64,000 nucleotides of DNA from Faecalibacterium sp. HTF-F (GTDB taxonomy: Bacteria; Bacillota; Clostridia; Oscillospirales; Ruminococcaceae). Positions 33,563-42,222 of this stretch are shown here, one piece after another (positions within the stretch are counted from its first letter, which is position 1; each line of letters begins with the position of its first letter). A program made the position numbers and the translations under genes. The DNA is taken from positions 62,001 through 126,000 of the forward strand of contig NZ_CP094473.1 of NCBI RefSeq assembly GCF_023347535.1, in the 5' to 3' direction. The notes under the pieces were generated by a model. The model did not search any database and was not told the origin of the DNA. It was given only the letters and a program-made list of their open reading frames with translations.

Positions 33563-34795
33563 ATGAAAAAGGAAAACATCAAAAAAGTCGTTCTGGCATA
33601 CTCCGGCGGTCTGGATACCTCCATCATCATTCCCTGGCTGAAGGAAAACTACAACAACTGCGAGGTCGTCGCCGTCTCCGGTGATGTGGGTCAGGGTACC
33701 GAGCTGGACGGTCTGGAAGAAAAGGCCAAGGCTACCGGCGCTTCCAAGCTGTACGTGCTGGACCTGAAGAAGGACTTCGTGGAGAACTACATCTTCCCCA
33801 CCCTGAAGTTCGGCGCAAAGTACGAGGACTACCTGCTGGGCACCAGCTTTGCACGTCCCTGCATCGCCAAGGCTCTGGCTGATATCGCCATCAAGGAAGG
33901 CGCAGACGCTATCTGCCACGGCTGCACCGGCAAGGGCAACGATCAGGTGCGTTTTGAGCTGACCCTCAAGGCCCTGTGCCCTGATATGGCCATCATTGCT
34001 CCGTGGCGTGAGTGGGATATCAAGAGCCGTGACGAGGAGATCGACTACGCCGAGGCTCACCACATCCCCCTGAAGATCAACCGCGAGACCAACTACTCCA
34101 AGGATAAGAACCTGTGGCACCTGAGCCACGAGGGTCTGGATCTGGAGTGCCCCGCCAACGAGCCCCAGTACAACAAGCCCGGTTTCCTGGAGCTGGGTGT
34201 CAGCCCCGAGCAGGCACCCGATGTTCCCACCTATGTGACCATCCACTTTGAAAAGGGCATCCCCACCGCCGTGGACGGCAAGGAGATGGGCGCTGTGGAG
34301 CTGGTGGAGCACCTGAACAAGCTGGGCGGCGAGAACGGCATCGGCCTGCTGGATATCGTGGAGAACCGTCTGGTGGGCATGAAGAGCCGCGGCGTCTATG
34401 AGACCCCCGGCGGTGCCATCCTGTACAAGGCCATCAATGTTCTGGAGACCATCACTCTGGATAAGGAAAGCTCTCACTTCAAGGCTCAGCTGGCCCAGAA
34501 GTATGCCGATATCGTCTACAACGGCCAGTGGTTCACCCCGCTGCGTGAGGCTCTGGATGCCTTTGCCGACAGTCTGGAAAAGACCGTCACCGGCGATGTG
34601 AAGCTCAAGCTCTACAAGGGCAACATGATCAACGCCGGCGTCACCTCTCCGTACACCCTGTACGACGAGCAGACCGCTTCCTTCGGTGAGGACGAGGACT
34701 ACAATCAGGCCGATGCCACAGGTTTCATCAACCTGTTCGGCCTGTCCATCAAGGAGCATGCAAAGCTGTCCAAGAACTGGCCGGAGATCAAGTAA
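33563..34795 (+). CDS. argG: Argininosuccinate synthase, copy 2
   Basis: 410 aa, same reaction as the copy at 21794. [12 protein letters not shown] opens the fold, followed by [21 protein letters not shown] and [11 protein letters not shown]. It differs throughout from copy 1 (for example [13 protein letters not shown] against [13 protein letters not shown]), so the duplication is old or one copy is acquired. ATG 33563 follows AAAAGGAGC; upstream in-frame codons are rejected. It leads the argGHCJBDF cluster, so it is probably the arginine-regulated copy. Confidence 0.95.
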   Translation: MKKENIKKVVLAYSGGLDTSIIIPWLKENYNNCEVVAVSGDVGQGTELDGLEEKAKATGASKLYVLDLKKDFVENYIFPTLKFGAKYEDYLLGTSFARPCIAKALADIAIKEGADAICHGCTGKGNDQVRFELTLKALCPDMAIIAPWREWDIKSRDEEIDYAEAHHIPLKINRETNYSKDKNLWHLSHEGLDLECPANEPQYNKPGFLELGVSPEQAPDVPTYVTIHFEKGIPTAVDGKEMGAVELVEHLNKLGGENGIGLLDIVENRLVGMKSRGVYETPGGAILYKAINVLETITLDKESSHFKAQLAQKYADIVYNGQWFTPLREALDAFADSLEKTVTGDVKLKLYKGNMINAGVTSPYTLYDEQTASFGEDEDYNQADATGFINLFGLSIKEHAKLSKNWPEIK

Positions 34796-34869
34796 TCGGC
34801 TGTAACATCTTCCCTTTCGTGTGTTTTCACACTTTCACACGGAAGTTTCATCCAACCGGCATCGTTGCC

Positions 34870-34920
34870 GGCGGCACCGCCGCAGGAGCGTTTTCCCCTG
34901 CGGCGGCTTTGCCGTTTTTA
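34870..34920 (+). terminator. Terminator after argG copy 2
   Basis: CCGCCGCAGG (34877-34886) and CCTGCGGCGG (34897-34906), then CTTTGCCGTTTTT. It separates argG from argH. Confidence 0.65.
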
Positions 34921-34933
34921 GAAGAAATTGACA

Positions 34934-35101
34934 ACCCTCTCAGTCAAACCCTGACGGGTTTGCCAGCTCTCCCGAAGGGCGAGCTTTATGCGCAGTTCGG
35001 CAAAGCCGTTCTTCAAGTGGGGAAGCTCTTGCCTTTCGCAGGCAGAAGAAAAGCTCCCCCCTCGGGGGAGCTGGCACGGCGCAAGCCGTGACTGAGAGGG
35101 T
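34934..35101. repeat. Intergenic hairpin repeat, copy 4
   Basis: ACCCTCTCAGTC to GACTGAGAGGGT between argG and argH; the longest of the fully conserved copies. Contains CTCTCCCGAAGGGCGAGC and AAAGCTCCCCCCTCGGGGGAGCTGG-type cores. Confidence 0.85.
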
Positions 35102-35127
35102 TTGGACATAAAGTAAAGGATAAAACT

Positions 35128-36528
35128 ATGGCAGAACAACTCTGGAAGGGCCGTTTTTCCAAGGCCGTGGATTCCCGCGTGAACGACTTCAACTCCTCCA
35201 TCCGGTTCGACCAGCGCATGATCGCGCAGGATATGCGCGGCAGCGGCGTCCATGCCGCCATGCTGGCAAAGCAGGGCATCATCTCCGAAAAGGATTGTGA
35301 GGACATCCTCAACGGTCTGGCATCCATCGCCGACGATCTGGCAGCCGGCAGGCTGGAGATCGACCCCAATGCCGAAGATGTGCACACCTTTGTGGAGCAG
35401 ACCCTCACCGCCCGCATCGGCGACGCCGGCAAGCGGCTGCACACCGGCCGCAGCCGCAACGATCAGGTGGCGCTGGATATCCGCCTGACCCTGCGGGACT
35501 ACAGCCACACCCTGCAGGCCTACATTGTGGAGCTCATCAAGGTCATCTGCAAAAAGGCCGGTGAGAACACCACCGCCGTCATGCCCGGCTACACCCATCT
35601 GCAGCGTGCCCAGCCCATCACCTTTGGCCACGCCCTGATGGCCTACGCCTCCATGCTGCTGCGGGATCTGCAGCGCTTCGAGGACGCCACCGCCCGCATG
35701 GACAGCCAGTGCCCGCTGGGTTCCGGCGCTCTGGCCGGCACCACCTACCCGCTGGACCGCCAGTTCACCGCCGAAAAGCTGGGCTTTGCGGCTCCCTGCG
35801 CCAACAGTCTGGACGGCGTGTCCGACCGTGATTTCTGCATCGAGCTGGCCAATGCCATCTCCATCTGCATGATGCACCTGTCCCGCCTTTCTGAGGAGAT
35901 CATCCTCTGGTGCAGCTGGGAGTTCAAGTTCATTGAGCTGGACGATGCCTTTACCACCGGCTCCTCCATCATGCCCCAGAAGAAGAACCCCGACGTCACC
36001 GAGCTGATCCGCGGCAAGACCGGCCGCGTCTATGGCGACCTGAACACCCTGCTGGTGATGATGAAGGGCATTCCGCTGGCCTACAACAAGGACATGCAGG
36101 AGGACAAGGAAGCCATCTTTGACGCAGTGGATACCCTTGAGCTGTGCCTCAAGACCGTGACCCCCATGCTGGACACCATGAAGACCCTGCCGGCCAACAT
36201 GCGCCGCGCCGCCGCCAAGGGCTTCATCAACGCCACCGACTGCGCCGACTACCTCACCAAGAAGGGAATGCCCTTCCGGGATGCCTACAAGCTGACCGGC
36301 TGCATGGTGTCGGACTGCATCGCAAAGGACAAGACTCTGGAAGAGCTGACCCTTGACGAGTTCAAGGGCTACAGCAGCCTGTTTGAAAAGGATATCTACG
36401 AGGCCATCGATCTGGTCAGATGCTGTGAGGGCCGCACCAGCTACGGCGGCCCCAGCGAAGCCAGCGTGAAGAACCAGATCGAGCTGGCCGCTGCACAGCT
36501 GAATGCCTGGGAGGCGAATAACGCATGA
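35128..36528 (+). CDS. argH: Argininosuccinate lyase
   Basis: 466 aa, standard length. Splits argininosuccinate into arginine and fumarate. It opens with LWKGRFSKAVD, has HTGRSRNDQVALD near residue 108, TAVMPGYTHLQRAQP near 150 and the superfamily signature GSSIMPQKKNPDV near 281 carrying the catalytic serine loop. AAAGGA precedes the ATG. The stop overlaps the argC start by four bases (ATGA). Confidence 0.97.
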   Translation: MAEQLWKGRFSKAVDSRVNDFNSSIRFDQRMIAQDMRGSGVHAAMLAKQGIISEKDCEDILNGLASIADDLAAGRLEIDPNAEDVHTFVEQTLTARIGDAGKRLHTGRSRNDQVALDIRLTLRDYSHTLQAYIVELIKVICKKAGENTTAVMPGYTHLQRAQPITFGHALMAYASMLLRDLQRFEDATARMDSQCPLGSGALAGTTYPLDRQFTAEKLGFAAPCANSLDGVSDRDFCIELANAISICMMHLSRLSEEIILWCSWEFKFIELDDAFTTGSSIMPQKKNPDVTELIRGKTGRVYGDLNTLLVMMKGIPLAYNKDMQEDKEAIFDAVDTLELCLKTVTPMLDTMKTLPANMRRAAAKGFINATDCADYLTKKGMPFRDAYKLTGCMVSDCIAKDKTLEELTLDEFKGYSSLFEKDIYEAIDLVRCCEGRTSYGGPSEASVKNQIELAAAQLNAWEANNA

Positions 36529-37466
36529 GCGTGAAAGTTTTTATTGATGGCTCCTCCGGCACCACCGGCCTGCGCATTGCCGACCGGCTGGCTGCACGCC
36601 CGGAGATCGAGCTGCTGTCCATTTCCGCCGAGGGCCGCAAGGATGTGAACGAGCGGGCGAAGGTCATCAACTCCGCCGACCTCGCCTTCCTCTGCCTGCC
36701 GGATGCGGCATCCAAAGAGGTCATGCCCCTGCTGCGCCCGGACGTGAAGGTGCTGGACACCTCCACCGCCTTCCGCACCGATGCCGCATGGGACTACGGC
36801 TTCCCGGAGCTGGCGGGCCAGAAGGAAAAAATCAAAAACTCCTGCCGCGTGGCAGTGCCCGGCTGCTATGCCAGCGGCTTTATCAGCATTGCCCGCCCGC
36901 TGGTGGAGCTGGGCCTTGTCCCGGCAGAGTATCCCTTCAGCTGCACCGGCATCTCCGGCTACTCCGGCGGCGGCAAAAAGATGATCGCCGAGTACGAGAG
37001 CCCCGACCGCCCGGCGCACAGCAAGCTGGATGCACCCAAGAGCTACGGTCTGGGCCTTGCCCATAAGCATCTGCCCGAGATGCAGAAGATCAGCGGCCTT
37101 GCCCACACCCCCATGTTCGTGCCGGTGGTGTGTGACTACTACTGCGGCATGCAGGTGCTGGTGCCGCTGGACCTGACGCTGGCGGGCAGCACTGCCGAAC
37201 AGGTGGCTGCAGGCATTGCCGGGTACTATAAGGACGCCGCCACCGTCAAGGTGCACGGGCTGAACGAGACCCTGCCGGAGAACGGCCTGTACTCGAACGC
37301 CATGGCCGGTACCGACCGCATGGAGCTGTATCTGACCGTGAACGTCGCCGGCGACCAGATGATGCTGGTGTCGGTGTTCGATAATCTGGGCAAGGGCTCC
37401 TCCGGTGCCGCCGTCCAGTGCATGAACCTGATGCTGGGGCTGGAAGAGACCGAAGGGTTGGAATAA
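36525..37466 (+). CDS. argC: N-acetyl-gamma-glutamyl-phosphate reductase (short type)
   Basis: 313 aa. NADPH-dependent reduction of N-acetylglutamyl phosphate. The N-terminal KVFIDGSSGTTGLRIADRL is the Rossmann loop of the shorter ArgC class; the catalytic cysteine lies in VPGCYASGF near residue 112, with SGYSGGGKKM and the histidine in AHKHLPEMQ. It overlaps argH by four bases. An intergenic repeat separates it from argJ. Confidence 0.94.
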   Translation: MSVKVFIDGSSGTTGLRIADRLAARPEIELLSISAEGRKDVNERAKVINSADLAFLCLPDAASKEVMPLLRPDVKVLDTSTAFRTDAAWDYGFPELAGQKEKIKNSCRVAVPGCYASGFISIARPLVELGLVPAEYPFSCTGISGYSGGGKKMIAEYESPDRPAHSKLDAPKSYGLGLAHKHLPEMQKISGLAHTPMFVPVVCDYYCGMQVLVPLDLTLAGSTAEQVAAGIAGYYKDAATVKVHGLNETLPENGLYSNAMAGTDRMELYLTVNVAGDQMMLVSVFDNLGKGSSGAAVQCMNLMLGLEETEGLE

Positions 37467-37474
37467 CAAAGAAA

Positions 37475-37554
37475 ACCCTCTCAGTCACCTGACGGTGACA
37501 GCGCTCCCCCTTTTGGGGGAGCTGGCAATGCCGCAAGGCATTGACTGAGAGGGT
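37475..37554. repeat. Intergenic hairpin repeat, copy 5 (short form)
   Basis: ACCCTCTCAGTC to GACTGAGAGGGT with only the GCTCCCCC...GGGGGAGC core; the CTCTCCCGAAGGG half is missing. Between argC and argJ. Confidence 0.83.
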
Positions 37555-37580
37555 TCGTCCTGTGGGAAAGGAAGATCATT

Positions 37581-38810
37581 ATGCAGTATAAGGAAGTTGC
37601 GGGCGGCATCTGCGCGCCCAAGGGCTTTGCAGCGGCTGGCGTGCACTGCGGCATCCGCGCAAACCATGCAGAAAAATACGATCTGGCACTCATCAAAGCG
37701 GACGTGCGCTGCGCCGCCGCCGGTGTGTACACCACCAACAAGGTCTGCGGCGCACCCATCAAGGTGGATCGTGCCCACCTGAAGGACGGCTATGCACAGG
37801 CGATCCTTGTGAACAGCGGCAACGCCAACACCTGCGCCGCCAACGGCGTGGCTCTGGCCGAAGAATGCTGTGAGCTGGTGGGCAAGGAGCTGGGCATCGA
37901 TCCGCAGGACGTGCTGCCCGCCTCCACCGGCGTCATCGGTCAGCCCATGGTCATCGACCCCTTTGCCCGGGGCATTCCTGCCGCCGCCGCAAAGCTGGCT
38001 GCGGACGAGCAGGGCAGCGCCGATGCCGCCACCGCCATCATGACCACCGACACCCACAAAAAGGAATACGCCATCCAGTTCGAGCTGGGCGGCAAGGTGT
38101 GCACCGTGGGTGCCATCGGCAAGGGCAGCGGCATGATCGCCCCCAATATGGCCACCATGCTGGCGTTCTACACCACCGATGCGGCGGTGTCCCCCATCCT
38201 GCTGGAAAAGGCCCTCAAGACTGTGGTGCCCGGCACCTACAACCAGATGAGCGTGGATCTGGACACCTCCACCAACGATACCCTCATCGTCATGGCTTCC
38301 GGCCTTGCCGGAAACCCCGAGATCACAGAGGAAAACGCTGACTACGATGCATTTGTGGCTGCGCTGACTGCCATTGCCGAGCACATGTGCGCCGAGCACG
38401 CCGGTGACGGTGAGGGTGCCACCCACCTCATCACCTGCGAAGTGACCCACGCCCCCGATCTGAAGACCGCCCGTGCCGTCAGCCGCAGCGTGGTGTGCTC
38501 CAACCTGTTCAAGGCAGCGGTGTTTGGCCGCGATGCCAACTGGGGCCGCATCCTGTGCGCCATCGGCTACACCCCTGGCGATTTCTCCATTGATAAGGTC
38601 TGCGTGCGGCTTTCCAGCAAGGCGGGCGAGGTGTATGTGTGCGAGAACGCCGCCTACCACCCCTACAGCGAGGAGGAGGCCGCCAAGGTGCTGGCCGAGC
38701 ATGATATCCTGGTCAAGGTGGACATGGGCACCGGCAATGCATCCGCCAAGGCATGGGGCTGCGATCTGACCTACGATTACGTCAAGATCAACGGTGATTA
38801 CCGCACCTGA
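37581..38810 (+). CDS. argJ: Bifunctional ornithine acetyltransferase/N-acetylglutamate synthase
   Basis: 409 aa. Transfers the acetyl group of N-acetylornithine to glutamate, closing the cyclic arginine route; this fits the absence of argA and argE nearby. The autocleavage site lies in GMIAPNMATMLAF near residue 188, with the new N-terminal threonine as nucleophile. NSGNANTC and FGRDANWGRI are family signatures. GGAAAGGAAG precedes the ATG. Confidence 0.96.
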   Translation: MQYKEVAGGICAPKGFAAAGVHCGIRANHAEKYDLALIKADVRCAAAGVYTTNKVCGAPIKVDRAHLKDGYAQAILVNSGNANTCAANGVALAEECCELVGKELGIDPQDVLPASTGVIGQPMVIDPFARGIPAAAAKLAADEQGSADAATAIMTTDTHKKEYAIQFELGGKVCTVGAIGKGSGMIAPNMATMLAFYTTDAAVSPILLEKALKTVVPGTYNQMSVDLDTSTNDTLIVMASGLAGNPEITEENADYDAFVAALTAIAEHMCAEHAGDGEGATHLITCEVTHAPDLKTARAVSRSVVCSNLFKAAVFGRDANWGRILCAIGYTPGDFSIDKVCVRLSSKAGEVYVCENAAYHPYSEEEAAKVLAEHDILVKVDMGTGNASAKAWGCDLTYDYVKINGDYRT

Positions 38811-38812
38811 TA

Positions 38813-39013
38813 ACCCTCTCAGGCGCTGCGCGCCAGCTCTCCCGAAGGGAGAGCTTAAAACGAACGACAAGCAGCTGATTTTATGAAATAAAGTGACCCG
38901 TCCGGCAAAAGATCCCCCTTGAGAGGACCGACGTCCCCCGTGCCGGGGGAAGATGTCGCGTGAGCGACAAAAAGGGGAATCTGGCAATGCCGCAAGGCAT
39001 TGACTGAGAGGGT
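38813..39013. repeat. Intergenic hairpin repeat, copy 6 (with internal variation)
   Basis: ACCCTCTCAGGC to GACTGAGAGGGT. The left half keeps CTCTCCCGAAGGGAGAGC, but the centre carries a different sequence (GTCCCCCGTGCCGGGGGAA), so it may be a composite of two unit types. Between argJ and argB. Confidence 0.78.
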
Positions 39014-39027
39014 TCAGAGGAAATCTT

Positions 39028-39882
39028 ATGAAAAACGAAGAAATGGCGCGCCTTTTCTCTGAGGCGACACCCTACATCCAGAAGTATCACGGAAAGACCA
39101 TGGTCGTGAAATACGGCGGCAATGCCATGATCAACGAAGAACTGAAAAATGCCGTCATGAACGATCTGGTCACCCTCACCCTGCTGGGTGTGCGCGTCGT
39201 GCTGGTGCACGGCGGCGGCCCGGCCATCAATGAGATGCTGAAAAAGGTGGGTGTGGAAAGCCATTTCGCAAACGGTCTGCGGGTGACCGACGACGCCACC
39301 ATGGAGATCGTGCAGCAGGTGCTGGCCGGTAAGGTGAACAAGGATCTGGTGGCAAAGCTGCGCGGCCGTGGCGTGGGCCTGTGCGGCATGGACGGTCAGA
39401 TGCTGCGCTGCACTGAGCTGGACCCCCAGCTGGGCCATGTGGGCGAGATCGTGCATGTGGATGCCACCCTGATCGGCAGCCTGCTGGATGGCGGCTACAT
39501 CCCGGTCATTGCCACGGTGGGCATGGACGATCTGGGTCAGGCCTACAACGTGAATGCGGACACTGCCGCTGCGCAGATCGCCATTGCGCTCAAGGCCGAG
39601 AAGCTGGTGTCCATGACCGATATCGCGGGCCTGCTGCGGGATAAGGACGACGAAAGCACCCTCATCCCCGAGGTGGAGGTGTCCGAGATCGAGGGCTACA
39701 AGTCCGCCGGTGTCATTGCGGGCGGCATGATCCCCAAGATCGGCGGCATGGCCGACGCCATCTATCAGGGCGTGCACGAGGCGGTCATCATCGATGGCCG
39801 GGTGCCCCACTCCATCCTGCTGGAGCTGTTCTCCAACCGCGGCTCCGGCACCCGCTTCTACCGCCGCAGCCACCGCGAATAA
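39028..39882 (+). CDS. argB: Acetylglutamate kinase
   Basis: 284 aa. Phosphorylates N-acetylglutamate. Amino-acid-kinase fold with TMVVKYGGNAM at about residue 28, LVHGGGPAINEML near 66, NVNADTAAAQIA near 170 and GGMIPKIGGM near 230. AGAGGAAA lies ahead of the ATG. It is separated from argD by its own promoter-like sequence and the shortest repeat. Confidence 0.96.
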   Translation: MKNEEMARLFSEATPYIQKYHGKTMVVKYGGNAMINEELKNAVMNDLVTLTLLGVRVVLVHGGGPAINEMLKKVGVESHFANGLRVTDDATMEIVQQVLAGKVNKDLVAKLRGRGVGLCGMDGQMLRCTELDPQLGHVGEIVHVDATLIGSLLDGGYIPVIATVGMDDLGQAYNVNADTAAAQIAIALKAEKLVSMTDIAGLLRDKDDESTLIPEVEVSEIEGYKSAGVIAGGMIPKIGGMADAIYQGVHEAVIIDGRVPHSILLELFSNRGSGTRFYRRSHRE

Positions 39883-39885
39883 GCA

Positions 39886-39914
39886 TTGCGCAGGTGCCGC
39901 GCAGGCGGTATAAT
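39886..39914 (+). promoter_or_regulatory. Promoter upstream of argD
   Basis: TTGCGC (39886-39891), 17 bases, TATAAT (39909-39914), directly before repeat copy 7. Confidence 0.6.
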
Positions 39915-39924
39915 AAGAAAAATG

Positions 39925-39976
39925 ACCCTCTCAAGCCTTTGCCAGCATTTTCTGGCGCGTCAGCGCCTGAGAGGGT
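39925..39976. repeat. Intergenic hairpin repeat, copy 7 (minimal form)
   Basis: ACCCTCTCAAGC and GCCTGAGAGGGT arms with a GCCAG...CTGGC inner stem, followed by TTTTT. It sits between the argD promoter and gene and could act as a transcription attenuator. Confidence 0.75.
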
Positions 39977-40002
39977 TTTTATCGTCAGTAGGAGGTACAC
40001 CT

Positions 40003-41205
40003 ATGGATTCTGAAAAGGTCATCAAGCGGGACGGCGAATACGTCCTGCACACCTATAACCGCAACCCCATCGTGCTGGAAAAAGGCCACGGTCTGCGTGC
40101 CATCGGGCCCGAAGGCCAGCAGTATCTGGATTTTACCAGCGGCATCGGTGTCAACAGTCTGGGCTACTGTGATCTGGACTGGGCCGAAGCCGTTTCCGAG
40201 CAGGCCCATAAGCTGCAGCACTCCTCCAACCTCTACTACACGGCCCCCTGCGGCAAGCTGGCCAAAAAGCTGTGCAAGCGCACCGGCATGAGCAAGGTGT
40301 TCTTTGGCAACTCCGGTGCCGAGGCCAACGAGGGCGCCATCAAGGCTGCCCGTAAGTACAGCGTGGACCACTACAACAAGGACCGCACCACGGTCATCAC
40401 GCTGGTGAACAGCTTCCACGGCCGCACCATCGCCACCCTGACCGCCACCGGTCAGGAGGTGTTCCACAACTACTTCGGCCCCTTCAACGAGGGCTTCCTG
40501 TATGCTCCGGCAGGCGATATGGAAGCGCTGCAGGAGCTGGTGGACCGCAACACCTGCGCTGTGATGCTGGAACTCATTCAGGGCGAGGGCGGCGTGATGG
40601 CGCTGGACCCGGACTATGTGCAGGCCGTGCGCAAGCTCTGTGACGAAAAAGACCTTGTGCTCATCGTGGACGAGGTGCAGACCGGCGTGGGCCGCACCGG
40701 CACCTTCCTGTGCTGTGAGCACTACAACCTCAAGCCCGACGTGGTCACGCTGGCCAAGGGCCTGGGCGGCGGCCTGCCCATCGGCGCGGTGCTGATGAAC
40801 GAAAAGGTGGCCGCAGGCATGGGCCCCGGCACCCACGGCTCCACCTTCGGCGGCAACCCGGTGGTCTGCGCCGGTGCCAATGTGGTGGTGGACCGCATGG
40901 ACCAGAGCTTCCTTGCCAATGTCAACGAGCGCGCCGTCCAGCTGCGCGCAGGCATCGCAAAGCTGCCCCATGTCAAGAGCATTTCCGGCATTGGCCTGAT
41001 GGTGGGCATCGAGTTCTACGACCTCAAGGCCGCAGATGTGCTGGCCGCCTGCCGCGAAGCGGGCCTGCTGGTGCTGACGGCCAAGACCCGCCTGCGCCTG
41101 CTGCCGCCGCTGACCCTCAGCGAGCACGATGTGGACATGGCGCTGGAGATCCTGAGCGATGTGCTGAGCAAAATGGAGCCGACGGCTCCGAAGGAGCAGG
41201 CATGA
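40003..41205 (+). CDS. argD: Acetylornithine aminotransferase
   Basis: 400 aa class-III PLP aminotransferase making N-acetylornithine. GNSGAEANEGAIKAARKY near residue 105, the cofactor aspartate in IVDEVQTGVGRTG near 223 and the PLP lysine in VTLAKGLGGGLPIG near 250. ATG 40003 follows AGGAGG; earlier in-frame codons lie within the repeat. The stop overlaps argF by four bases. Confidence 0.95.
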   Translation: MDSEKVIKRDGEYVLHTYNRNPIVLEKGHGLRAIGPEGQQYLDFTSGIGVNSLGYCDLDWAEAVSEQAHKLQHSSNLYYTAPCGKLAKKLCKRTGMSKVFFGNSGAEANEGAIKAARKYSVDHYNKDRTTVITLVNSFHGRTIATLTATGQEVFHNYFGPFNEGFLYAPAGDMEALQELVDRNTCAVMLELIQGEGGVMALDPDYVQAVRKLCDEKDLVLIVDEVQTGVGRTGTFLCCEHYNLKPDVVTLAKGLGGGLPIGAVLMNEKVAAGMGPGTHGSTFGGNPVVCAGANVVVDRMDQSFLANVNERAVQLRAGIAKLPHVKSISGIGLMVGIEFYDLKAADVLAACREAGLLVLTAKTRLRLLPPLTLSEHDVDMALEILSDVLSKMEPTAPKEQA

Positions 41206-42116
41206 AAAATCTGCTGAGAATGAGCGATCTCTCCCCTGCCGAGCTGACCCACATTCTGGATGTGGCCGACCAGCTCAAGGCACAGCAGAAGCTGGGCGGC
41301 ACGGCCCCGCTGCTGGCGGGCAAAACGGTGGCTCTGATGTTCTCCAAGGCGTCCACCCGCACCCGCACCAGCTTTGAGGTGGGTGTGTACCAGCTGGGCG
41401 GTCTGGGCAACTACATGAACACCGCCGAGCTGCAGGCCGGGCGCGGCGAGCCTCTCAAGGACACCGCCCGGGTGCTGGGCCGCTACTACGACTGTGTGGT
41501 GTGGCGCACCTACCGCCAGAGCGATCTGGAAGAGTTTGCCGAGCTGGCCGGTGTGCCGGTGATCAACGGCCTGACGGATTACGCCCATCCCTGTCAGGTG
41601 CTGGCCGATCTGATGACCATTCGGGAGCGCCGGGGCAGCCTTGCGGGCCGGAAGCTCTGCTTTGTCGGCGATGGCAGCAGCATGGCAAACAGCCTCATCG
41701 TGGGCGGACTGCTGGCCGGGATGCAGGTCACCTGCGTCTGCCCGCAGAGCTACCGCCCGGCGGCGGATGTGTTGATGTTCGCCCACAAGTACGGCAGCGC
41801 TTTCCACCTGACCGCAGACCCTGCCGAGGGCATTCAGGACGCCGATGTGGTGGCAACGGCTGTGTGGAACACCGCCCAGCCCGGCACGTCGGAAAGCGAG
41901 CAGCGCCTGCGGGATTTTGTGGGCTACCAGCTCACCGGCAAGCTGCTGGAAAGCGCCAAGCCCGACGTCATGGTGCTGCACTGCCTGCCCGCCCACCGGG
42001 GCGAGGAGATCTCCTCGGCAGTGTTCGAGCAGCACGCACCGGAGATCTTCGATGAAGCCGAGAACCGCCTGCACGTGCAGAAAGCCGTGCTGGCCATTCT
42101 TCTGGCGGGGAAATAA
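41202..42116 (+). CDS. argF: Ornithine carbamoyltransferase
   Basis: 304 aa. Carbamoyl phosphate plus ornithine to citrulline. The carbamoyl-phosphate site FSKASTRTRTSFEVG lies near residue 47, HPCQVLADLMTI near 129 and HCLPAHRGEEIS near 262. ATGA overlap with argD shows coupling. Last gene of the cluster, followed by a long terminator. Confidence 0.96.
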   Translation: MKNLLRMSDLSPAELTHILDVADQLKAQQKLGGTAPLLAGKTVALMFSKASTRTRTSFEVGVYQLGGLGNYMNTAELQAGRGEPLKDTARVLGRYYDCVVWRTYRQSDLEEFAELAGVPVINGLTDYAHPCQVLADLMTIRERRGSLAGRKLCFVGDGSSMANSLIVGGLLAGMQVTCVCPQSYRPAADVLMFAHKYGSAFHLTADPAEGIQDADVVATAVWNTAQPGTSESEQRLRDFVGYQLTGKLLESAKPDVMVLHCLPAHRGEEISSAVFEQHAPEIFDEAENRLHVQKAVLAILLAGK

Positions 42117-42153
42117 GAGGGCAATGGCCCTCCTCCAAACAAAGAAATAACAA

Positions 42154-42206
42154 AAACCCGGAACCGTCTCTGAGCCATTTTAAGGCCCTGAAAAGGTTCC
42201 GGGTTT
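42154..42206. terminator. Terminator between argF and the MATE gene
   Basis: AAACCCGGAACC and GGTTCCGGGTTT form a 12-bp stem around a long loop; usable by both convergent genes. Confidence 0.75.
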
Positions 42207-42222
42207 CTGCTTTAGCTGGGGA

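Noticed and set aside
26218..39976. CRISPR array from the regular CCCTCTCAG repeats
   Set aside because: Copies are kilobases apart, separated by genes, of unequal length and palindromic; no spacers and no cas genes.
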